DNA from: Candidatus Portnoybacteria bacterium CG_4_9_14_3_um_filter_43_11
GTDB lineage: Bacteria; Patescibacteriota; Minisyncoccia; Portnoybacterales; UBA2143
NCBI GenBank assembly: GCA_002791035.1
Contig: PFWG01000050.1
Span: forward strand, 481-6,043
Direction of reading: 5' to 3'
Length of the DNA: 5,563 nucleotides
Position numbers and translations under genes: made by a program. Below the pieces are notes generated by a model that saw only the letters and a list, made by a program, of their open reading frames with translations, was not told the DNA's origin and ran no database searches. Shown one piece after another: positions 1 through 5,067 of the stretch (its first letter is position 1; every line of letters begins with the position of its first letter).

Positions 1-127
1 TGTGATTGGAGCTAAGCCCGTGGAGAAGAACCGCCGTTGGCCGGTTGGGGCGCTCTTGGCAGAGGAAATAGCAGATTTTTCCGTTGGCGGTTGCCAGCCA
101 TTTTTGTCGCAGGACCGGTTCGTTCAT
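1..127 (-). CDS. Alpha/beta hydrolase, N-terminal part (runs off window)
   Basis: Reading the minus strand from the ATG at 127-125 gives 42 open codons up to the window edge, with no stop. The peptide starts MNEPVLRQKWLATANGK and reaches AVLLHGLSSNH at residues 32-42. A hydrophobic strand followed by HG and a small-residue turn, about 35 residues in, is the typical oxyanion-hole region of alpha/beta-hydrolase-fold enzymes (esterases, lipases, C-C hydrolases). The nucleophile elbow (G-x-S-x-G) and the Asp/His of the triad would lie beyond the edge, so catalytic competence and substrate cannot be judged. The ATG overlaps the TGA of the upstream DedA gene as ATGA, which implies translational coupling and one mRNA. 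No signal peptide is visible, so the product is probably cytoplasmic. The fold call is fairly safe from the HG motif and its context; the specific function is unknown. Confidence 0.75.
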   Translation of the reverse strand, partial: MNEPVLRQKWLATANGKICYFLCQERPNRPTAVLLHGLSSNH

Positions 128-711
128 TGGTTTACAGAAGCGGTTTTACGCAGGTGGAAGAAATAAATCAGGCCGGACAAGACCGCGACGCCGACCGAAA
201 TCAGGGCGATTCTTTCCAGATAGGCGTTGATGGTCATAAAGGCCTGGCCGAAATAAAAACCGATAGTGATTAGGATAAGCGATTTGAGCAGCGTCGCCAG
301 CGTGTTGTAGAAAATGAATTTGAGAAAAGGCATCTTGGCCAAGCCGGCGGCGACCAGAAAAACCGTGCCGATGCCGTGCGAAAGTTTGCCCAAAAAAAGC
401 ATCCGGCCGCCGTGCCGGCTGAAGTATTTTTCCAGCGCTTCGGCTTGCTTTTGGGCGATGCCCAGATAACGGCCCCACCGGACGATAAATTTACGGCCGC
501 CTTTTTCTCCGAGCCAAAAATACATTAAGTCGCTGGTTCCGTCGGCGGCGACAATGACCAGATAAGCGGCCAAAAAATTAAGGTAGCCGAGTGAGGCAAG
601 AAAACCGGCGATAATGGTGATAATCGGCCCCTCAAAAAAGGCCAAGGGGAAAATAGCGAAATATTTATAGCGCGTCAGCCACGGGATAATCTGTTCAAAT
701 GGGAGAAGCAT
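124..711 (-). CDS. DedA/VTT-family integral membrane protein, divergent
   Basis: A 195-residue polytopic membrane protein of the DedA (SNARE-associated/VTT) family. Known members act as proton-dependent transporters or lipid scramblases of the inner membrane. Visible family features are the early Glu in FFEGP (E27) within a re-entrant-like hydrophobic stretch (about 17-41), a helix at 44-68 ending in GTSDLMYFWLGEKGG (matching the family's G-D-x3-Y-x2-G pattern), an amphipathic linker at 85-107, the AGLAKMP segment (122-128), a long membrane helix (about 132-158) ending GFYFG, and a final helix (about 166-186). The segment FLGKLSHGIGTV (106-117) aligns with the usual GRF-x4-R motif, but has Lys109 and Gly115 where Arg is normal, so this is an unusual subtype. 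Its length is slightly under the usual 200-220. ATG 711 is the only Met start; in-frame TAA codons lie upstream, and there is no Shine-Dalgarno. It is the first gene of a unit with the downstream alpha/beta hydrolase. The substrate is unknown. Confidence 0.85.
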   Translation of the reverse strand: MLLPFEQIIPWLTRYKYFAIFPLAFFEGPIITIIAGFLASLGYLNFLAAYLVIVAADGTSDLMYFWLGEKGGRKFIVRWGRYLGIAQKQAEALEKYFSRHGGRMLFLGKLSHGIGTVFLVAAGLAKMPFLKFIFYNTLATLLKSLILITIGFYFGQAFMTINAYLERIALISVGVAVLSGLIYFFHLRKTASVNQ

Positions 712-764
712 AATTTTTTGAATTACAAATACATTACCAGCTTATTATTTCCTCGCTCATATCA

Positions 765-793
765 ATTATACGGGATTTTCCACAAAAACAATA
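765..793 (-). promoter_or_regulatory. Candidate sigma-70 promoter for the DedA-hydrolase unit
   Basis: On the minus strand there is a perfect -10 hexamer TATAAT at 770-765. The best -35-like hexamer is TTGTTT at 791-786 (spacer 15), with poorer matches at spacers of 16-17. Transcription would start near 758, giving a leader of about 45 bases before the ATG at 711. The perfect -10 is persuasive; the -35 is weak and its spacing short. Confidence 0.5.
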
Positions 794-794
794 G

Positions 795-823
795 TTGAAC
801 TTTGGGCCAATTTGTGTTATCTT
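795..823 (+). promoter_or_regulatory. Candidate extended -10 promoter for the PAP2_C-ychF-apt-mtnP run
   Basis: The hexamer TTGAAC (795-800) is followed after exactly 17 bases by TATCTT (818-823). A TG at 815-816 gives an extended -10 (TGtTATCTT). The expected start is near 830, about 30 bases before the ATG at 862. This placement supports 862 rather than the in-frame ATG at 802, which would lie inside the promoter. Confidence 0.5.
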
Positions 824-861
824 ATGGCCAAGGGAGATATTATTATATCAAAAGATATATT

Positions 862-1488
862 ATGAATCAAAGATATAAAATTGACCGGCCGGACGGAATC
901 TTGATTTTGGTTTCAATACTTTTTGTCATCAGCAGTTTGGTCTTCAGTTATTTTGCCAGCGTCTATGCCACCAAACGCGCCAGCAATCCGGTTGACGATT
1001 TTTTCCTCAATATCCTGCCGGCGGTGGATGTTACCTTGATATTTATTTACGGTTTTATCCTGTTTTGCGTCTTCATCTTGTTTCTGGTTATCCGAAATCC
1101 GCGCAAACTGCCTTTTATTTTTAAAAGCATCGCGCTTTTTGTCGTTATCCGGTCAATTTTTGTCATGTTGACCCATACGGCGCCGTCGCCGGAAGTAGCG
1201 GTCAACTACAGCAGTTTTGATTTTATTCTCCGGCGAATAGTTTTGAGCGGAGATTTGTTTTTTTCCGGCCATACCGGATTTCCTTTCTTAATGGCGCTGT
1301 TGTATTGGAATCACCGGCGTCTGCGCGTCTTTTTTGCCGCCACGGCGGTCTTTTTCGGCTTTATCGTTTTGCTCGGCCACCTGCATTACTCCATTGACGT
1401 TTTTTCCGCCTTTTTTATCACCTACGGCATCTACCGATTGTCTCAAAAATTTTTTAAAAAGGAATTGGCGCTGTTTAAACGAGAGTAA
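862..1488 (+). CDS. PAP2_C / sphingomyelin-synthase-like membrane phosphatase or transferase
   Basis: A 208-residue membrane protein with about six hydrophobic helices (roughly 12-31, 56-77, 85-104, 138-150, 155-172, 177-193). It carries the two catalytic motifs of the PAP2_C (SMS-related) branch of the PAP2 superfamily: SGDLFFSGHTGF at 129-140, with His137, and GHLHYSIDV at 172-180, with His175 and Asp179 four residues later. In sphingomyelin synthases the same His/His/Asp triad moves a phospho-headgroup between lipids; related enzymes are lipid phosphatases. Its membrane location is clear; donor and acceptor lipids cannot be told. The start at 862 is chosen because an in-frame ATG 60 bases upstream falls inside the apparent promoter, and its added residues (with RYYYIKRY) are not family-like. 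No Shine-Dalgarno precedes 862. It is divergent from the DedA gene and lies 4 bases ahead of ychF, so it is probably the first gene of that operon. Confidence 0.85.
   Translation: MNQRYKIDRPDGILILVSILFVISSLVFSYFASVYATKRASNPVDDFFLNILPAVDVTLIFIYGFILFCVFILFLVIRNPRKLPFIFKSIALFVVIRSIFVMLTHTAPSPEVAVNYSSFDFILRRIVLSGDLFFSGHTGFPFLMALLYWNHRRLRVFFAATAVFFGFIVLLGHLHYSIDVFSAFFITYGIYRLSQKFFKKELALFKRE
1481..1485 (+). promoter_or_regulatory. Ribosome binding site for ychF
   Basis: GAGAG lies 7 bases before the ATG at 1493 and overlaps the last codons of the PAP2_C gene. It fixes the ychF start at 1493 and excludes the much longer open frame that begins inside the PAP2_C gene at 1334. Confidence 0.5.
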
Positions 1489-1492
1489 AATT

Positions 1493-2557
1493 ATGGCCTT
1501 ATCCATCGGAATAGTCGGTTTGCCCAATGTCGGCAAATCAACTCTCTTTCAAGCCCTGACCAAAAAACCGATCGATCGGGCCAATTATCCTTTTTGCACC
1601 ATTGACCCCAATGTCGGGGTAGTGGCGGTGCCGGACGAGCGGGTGGATAGATTGGCGGAACTGACCAAGTCAAAAAAGAAAATCTATCCCGCGATTGAAT
1701 TTGTTGACATTGCCGGTCTGGTGGAGGGGGCGCACAAAGGCGAAGGGCTGGGCAACCAGTTTTTGGCCAATATCCGCCAGACCGACGCTATTTTGTATAT
1801 CTTGAGAATTTTCCAAAACGAGAAAATTATCAATACCCGGAATAAAATAGACCCGTTGGAGGACAAAGGGATATTGGACACCGAAATGGCTTTGAAAGAT
1901 TTATCCACGCTGGAGAAAAGATTTGACTCGCTTCAAAAGGATGTCCGGGGAATGAAGCCAGGCGCCGCCGAAGAATTGGCGGCGGTTGAAAGAGCCAAAG
2001 ATATTTTAGAAACCGGCCGGACGCCCGACGGCAATATCTCCGGCGACGACAGAGAAATCCTAAAACAATGCCAGTTGCTGACTTTGAAGCCGCGGCTTTA
2101 TCTTTTAAATGGCAACGAGAACGAATTAGCCGATGGAGTCAGAAACGAATTTGAGAAAAACAATTGGCCATATCTGGTGATAGACATTTTAAACGAATTT
2201 GGCGCAAGCGAATTGAGCGCCGAGGAAAAAACGGAATTGGGCGTCGGCGGCGATTCAAAACTTGATGTGTTGATTAAAAAGGCCTATCAGTTGCTTGATT
2301 TAATCACCTTTCTGACCACCGGGCCGGACGAAACCAGGGCTTGGACCATCAAACGGGGCAATTTGGCTCCGCAAGCCGGCGGGGCAATCCATACCGATTT
2401 TGAAAAGAGCTTTATCCGGGCAGAAGTAATTAATTGGCGGGATTTGATTGATGCCGCTGGACTTGCCGGCGCCAGAGAAAAAGGGCTTATCCGGACCGAA
2501 GGCAAAAATTACGCCGTCCAAGACGGCGATGTGATTGAAATTAAGCACGGCGCGTAG
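1493..2557 (+). CDS. ychF: Ribosome-binding P-loop ATPase YchF/OLA1
   Basis: A 354-residue cytoplasmic Obg/YchF-family protein (E. coli 363). Family members hydrolyse ATP in preference to GTP, bind ribosomes and affect translation and stress responses. G1 is GLPNVGKST (9-17), the switch region has FCTIDPNVGVV (34-44), and G3 is DIAGL (72-76) followed by the family signature GAHKGEGLGNQFL (79-91). The G4 position reads NGNE (206-209) rather than NKxD, as expected for adenine specificity. A coiled-coil insert covers about 130-190. The C-terminal TGS domain (about 271-352) includes RAWTIKRG, APQAGGAIHTDFEKSFIRAE and VQDGDVIEIK. Aligned without gaps to E. coli YchF from memory, the catalytic His114 is replaced by Asn114 (KIINTRNK), which may lower ATPase activity. 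It starts 4 bases after the PAP2_C stop and is followed by apt after 15 bases. Family identity is certain; activity is less so. Confidence 0.97.
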   Translation: MALSIGIVGLPNVGKSTLFQALTKKPIDRANYPFCTIDPNVGVVAVPDERVDRLAELTKSKKKIYPAIEFVDIAGLVEGAHKGEGLGNQFLANIRQTDAILYILRIFQNEKIINTRNKIDPLEDKGILDTEMALKDLSTLEKRFDSLQKDVRGMKPGAAEELAAVERAKDILETGRTPDGNISGDDREILKQCQLLTLKPRLYLLNGNENELADGVRNEFEKNNWPYLVIDILNEFGASELSAEEKTELGVGGDSKLDVLIKKAYQLLDLITFLTTGPDETRAWTIKRGNLAPQAGGAIHTDFEKSFIRAEVINWRDLIDAAGLAGAREKGLIRTEGKNYAVQDGDVIEIKHGA

Positions 2558-2572
2558 GATAAACCAATTAAG

Positions 2573-3103
2573 ATGGAAGAACTCAAGTCAAAAATCAGAG
2601 AGATTCCCAACTGGCCCAAGACCGGGGTCAATTTCAAAGACATCACCACGCTGTTGGAGGACGGAAATTATTTTAAAAAAGTGGTGGATTTGCTGTCCGA
2701 GCCATTGATGGGCAGGGGAATCGGCAAAGTGGTCGGGATTGACGCCCGGGGCTTTTTGGCGGCGGCGCCGGTGGCGTACCGGATCGGCGCCGGACTGTCC
2801 ATTGTCAGAAAAAAAGGCAAACTTCCGTTTAAAACCATCGGGCAGTCCTATACTTTGGAATACGCCAGCAATACCATTGAGATGCACCGCGATACGATTT
2901 TGCCGGGCGAAAAAGTCGCTTTGATTGACGATTTAATCGCCACCGGCGGGACGGCTTTGGCCGCCTGCGATTTAATTGAAAAACTGGGCGGGGCCATCGC
3001 GGCGGCGGGATTTATCGTTGATTTGCCTTTTTTGGGCGGTTCCCAAAAATTAAAAGACCGGGGATATCAAGTCAGAAGTTTGGTGGTTTATGACCAAGAA
3101 TAA
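2573..3103 (+). CDS. apt: Adenine phosphoribosyltransferase
   Basis: A 176-residue cytoplasmic type I phosphoribosyltransferase that converts adenine and PRPP to AMP and pyrophosphate. The sequence follows Apt along its whole length (E. coli 183): an N-terminal IPNWPKTGVNFKDITTLL (11-28), GIDARGFL (55-62) in the substrate-binding region, the flexible-loop motif RKKGKLP (79-85), LEY (95-97), and the PRPP-binding loop VALIDDLIATGGT (115-127) with its two acidic residues and TGGT. The C-terminal FIVDLPFLGG (147-156) is also typical. No catalytic residue appears to be lost. It sits 15 bases after ychF, with only a weak GGAT-like ribosome site, and its last 14 bases overlap the phosphorylase gene in another frame. 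That enzyme would release adenine, so the pair forms a salvage route to AMP. Confidence 0.97.
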   Translation: MEELKSKIREIPNWPKTGVNFKDITTLLEDGNYFKKVVDLLSEPLMGRGIGKVVGIDARGFLAAAPVAYRIGAGLSIVRKKGKLPFKTIGQSYTLEYASNTIEMHRDTILPGEKVALIDDLIATGGTALAACDLIEKLGGAIAAAGFIVDLPFLGGSQKLKDRGYQVRSLVVYDQE

Positions 3104-3842
3104 AAAAGGAACAAAAATTGCCATTATCGGCGGAAGCGGCTTGGACGACCCGCGGATTATGGCCGGCGCCAAAGAGATTGAAGTGGAAACGCCTTTCGGC
3201 CGGCCCGCCGCCGCTTTGGTTATCGGCGAAATCGGCGGCCGGGAGGTCGCGGTTTTGGCCCGCCACGGCAAAGACCATTCCATTATGCCGACCAAGGTGC
3301 CGTTTCAAGCCAATGTTTGGGCGCTTAAAAAAATCGGCTGCTCGCATATTTTGGCGACAACGGCCTGCGGCTCGCTGAAAGAAGAAATCAAACCGAAGGA
3401 CTTGGTTTTTCCCGACCAATTTATTGATTTTACCAAGCGCCGCCGCCTGACTTTTTACGAAGACAAAGTCGTCCATACTTCAATGGCCGAGCCGTTCTGT
3501 CCGGACCTGCGGCGGCTATTGGCCGAAACGGCCAAGGACTTAGCGCTCTCTTATCACGACAAGGGGACGGTGATAACGATTGAGGGGCCGAGATTTTCCA
3601 CCCGGGCCGAAAGCCGCCTGTTTCGCGGCTTCGGCGCCGATATTGTCAATATGTCAACGGTGCCGGAAGTGATTTTGGCCAACGAAGTCGGTCTCCGCTA
3701 CGCCGCCATCGCGATGGCGACCGACTACGACGCCTGGAAAGAGGGAGAAGAGGCGGTGACCTGGGAGATGATTTTGAAACGGATGAAAGCCAACGCCGCC
3801 AAGGTCAAAAAATTGTTGCTGGCGGTAATTCCGAAAATTTGA
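3090..3842 (+). CDS. mtnP: 5'-Methylthioadenosine phosphorylase (PNP/MTAP family 2)
   Basis: A 250-residue nucleoside phosphorylase of the trimeric PNP/MTAP family, splitting methylthioadenosine with phosphate into adenine and methylthioribose-1-phosphate. Visible motifs are IIGGSGLDDP (12-21; phosphate loop, Ser16 for Thr18 of human MTAP), RHGKDH (58-63), TACGSL (91-96), FPDQFIDFT (107-115), EGPRFSTRAES (165-175), and NMSTVPEVILANE (187-199) followed by IAMATDYDAW (207-216). Asp212 and Asp214 match the acidic pair (Asp220/Asp222 in human MTAP) that favours 6-aminopurines. The pocket residue Thr197 of human MTAP appears as Ser189. It is shorter than human MTAP (283) but near archaeal forms. 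The ATG at 3090 overlaps apt by 14 bases, so the two are translationally linked. It could instead be a broader adenosine or purine nucleoside phosphorylase; the adenine-type pocket and apt next door favour MTAP. Confidence 0.92.
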   Translation: MTKNKKGTKIAIIGGSGLDDPRIMAGAKEIEVETPFGRPAAALVIGEIGGREVAVLARHGKDHSIMPTKVPFQANVWALKKIGCSHILATTACGSLKEEIKPKDLVFPDQFIDFTKRRRLTFYEDKVVHTSMAEPFCPDLRRLLAETAKDLALSYHDKGTVITIEGPRFSTRAESRLFRGFGADIVNMSTVPEVILANEVGLRYAAIAMATDYDAWKEGEEAVTWEMILKRMKANAAKVKKLLLAVIPKI

Positions 3843-3850
3843 TTATTAGT

Positions 3851-3887
3851 TCGGCTTTGTGTTAAAATAAAGCCGAGGTCGTATTTT
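3851..3887 (+). terminator. Hairpin after mtnP, possible weak terminator
   Basis: A perfect 8-bp stem, TCGGCTTT (3851-3858) pairing with AAAGCCGA (3869-3876), with a 10-base loop, starts 8 bases after the mtnP stop. The nearest T run, TTTT at 3884-3887, is 7 bases past the stem, so it is not a textbook intrinsic terminator. Its place between two apparent units supports at least partial termination or 3'-end protection. Confidence 0.45.
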
Positions 3888-3892
3888 ACAAT
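3862..3892 (+). promoter_or_regulatory. Possible promoter for the secreted protein-glycosyltransferase unit
   Basis: TACAAT at 3887-3892 is one base from the -10 consensus. The best upstream hexamer is TTAAAA (3862-3867) at a long spacing of 19. Transcription would begin near 3899, giving a leader of about 20 bases before the ATG at 3920. The match is weak, and the -35 lies in the loop of the preceding hairpin. Confidence 0.3.
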
Positions 3893-3919
3893 AATTAAAC
3901 AATTAACCAACAAATTAAC

Positions 3920-5062
3920 ATGACTAAAAAAATTATTCTTTCACTGGCAATGATCTTTTTTGCCAGCTCGTTTTCTCTTAATGCTCTGGCGCAGGAAGCC
4001 AACGACGCGGTTCAGCCGGACGAAGGCCAAGAAACGATTTCGGCCGGGATTCTGCCCGACAGCCCATTTTACTTTTTTAAGGCATTAGGCGAAGACATCA
4101 AAGCGTTTTTCACTTTTGATGTTTTGGCCAAAGCGCAAAGGTATGCCGGGATGGCGCAGTTGAGAATCGCCGAGATGCAGGCGATGGCGGAACGAACCAA
4201 AACCAAGCGTATGGAAAAGGCGGCGGAAAGATACCAAAAGCAATTGGAGAAATCGGTTGAATACTTGGCGCGAGCCGAGGAAAGGAATAGGGAGCAGGAA
4301 AAAGAAAGAATCAATCAATTAGAACAGGAAATTGCGCAAAACATTGAAGGATATATCGCCATCTTAGACGGCAGTTTGGGCGAATTGCCTCAGCAGATTA
4401 AATTGAAAATTCGTCTGGCCAAAGACGCTTCCGGCGAAGTTCAAATCCAGGCGCTTAAACTTTTAGTTAAAGACAATCCGGAAAAAGCAGTAGAGATTTT
4501 CTTAACCGCCTTGGAAAACCGGCTGAGAAAAATTGATGTCGGAGTTGATTACGACGATACGGAAAACGCCGATGACGCCGTGGAACAATACAATACCTAT
4601 TCGTCTTTTGGGCAGGAAATTTCAGAAATGGCCAAGGGAATAAGGGTGGGCGAAACCACAGTGGAAGAACTGGTCAATACGGCGACCGCCCATCATTTAC
4701 AGGTCTTGGAGCAAGTCCGGGAGAGAGTTAATGAACAGGCCAAGGAGAAAATAGGAGAAGCGATTGAAAAAAGCAAAGAAGTAAAGGAACGGATTGAGGA
4801 ACAAATCAGAAACAGGGAAAATGAAGAAGAATCCAGCGGAAACAACGAAAACGGGCAAGAGGACGGAGTTTGCATTCAAGTGATTTCTTACGCCGAGAAT
4901 CCCGGGACGGGCGAATGCCAGCAATTTTCCACCCCATGCGATATTCCCGATGGCTGGGAAAAAAAGGACAGTTGTCCAATAGAGGATAACGCCAATGGGG
5001 CCGCCGGCGCCAACGGCAACGCTGCCGGCGCCAACACCAACGCCGGAAGCGGACGGGACTAA
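3920..5062 (+). CDS. Secreted DUF5667-like coiled-coil protein with C-terminal four-cysteine module
   Basis: A 380-residue exported protein of unknown function. Residues 1-24 form a clear Sec signal peptide (KK, a hydrophobic core, then ALA before Gln25). After an acidic linker, ILPDSPFYFFKALGEDIKAFF (44-64) and FDVLAKAQRYAGMAQLRIAEM (66-86) resemble DUF5667, seen in Actinobacteria and candidate-phylum bacteria. Long charged helices follow (about 85-200 and 230-305) that are rich in Glu, Lys, Arg and Gln and likely form coiled coils. A compact segment at 316-353 holds Cys318, Cys333, Cys340 and Cys352 around NPGTGEC and TPCDIPDGW, probably two disulfides outside the cytoplasm. The end (357-380) is a low-complexity Ala/Gly/Asn tail. 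There is no transmembrane anchor, lipobox or LPXTG. The leader lacks a Shine-Dalgarno, but ATG 3920 is fixed by the signal peptide. A glycosyltransferase follows after 5 bases. The DUF assignment is from memory of the motif; a periplasmic or surface role is inference. Confidence 0.82.
   Translation: MTKKIILSLAMIFFASSFSLNALAQEANDAVQPDEGQETISAGILPDSPFYFFKALGEDIKAFFTFDVLAKAQRYAGMAQLRIAEMQAMAERTKTKRMEKAAERYQKQLEKSVEYLARAEERNREQEKERINQLEQEIAQNIEGYIAILDGSLGELPQQIKLKIRLAKDASGEVQIQALKLLVKDNPEKAVEIFLTALENRLRKIDVGVDYDDTENADDAVEQYNTYSSFGQEISEMAKGIRVGETTVEELVNTATAHHLQVLEQVRERVNEQAKEKIGEAIEKSKEVKERIEEQIRNRENEEESSGNNENGQEDGVCIQVISYAENPGTGECQQFSTPCDIPDGWEKKDSCPIEDNANGAAGANGNAAGANTNAGSGRD
5003..5035 (+). repeat. 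Short in-frame tandem repeat coding the Ala/Gly/Asn tail
   Basis: The 12-mer GCCGGCGCCAAC occurs at 5003-5014 and again at 5024-5035, a period of 21 bases (7 codons). It encodes AAGANGN followed by AAGANTN at the C-terminus of the secreted protein. The period is a multiple of three, so unit gain or loss would keep the frame. Confidence 0.55.
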
Positions 5063-5067
5063 ATCAG

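Noticed and set aside
37..273. Plus-strand open frame of 78 codons
   Set aside because: It lies opposite the alpha/beta hydrolase start and the DedA C-terminus, both with clear family motifs, and its own translation shows no recognisable domain.
734..760. Minus-strand 8-codon leader peptide (MSEEIISW)
   Set aside because: Its ATG sits at or before the predicted transcription start and has no ribosome site; an ORF of this size is expected by chance.
802..861. Upstream in-frame ATG for the PAP2_C gene
   Set aside because: It falls between the -35 and -10 of the likely promoter, and the 20 extra residues do not look like the family's N-terminus.
849..877. Near-repeat of CAAAGATATA on both sides of the PAP2_C ATG
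   Set aside because: Two short copies in A/T-rich sequence, one extending into the coding region. This could be chance and there is no dyad symmetry to suggest an operator.
1334..1492. N-terminal extension of ychF
   Set aside because: The 53 extra codons lie inside the PAP2_C coding region in another frame, whereas the family starts directly at the segment before the P-loop.
3050..3476. Minus-strand open frames opposite apt and mtnP
   Set aside because: They are antisense to well-conserved genes and show no family motifs.
124..3842. Recoded UGA (glycine) as in Absconditabacteria
   Set aside because: UGA ends the DedA gene and mtnP at the expected family lengths, and no in-frame UGA is needed inside any gene.
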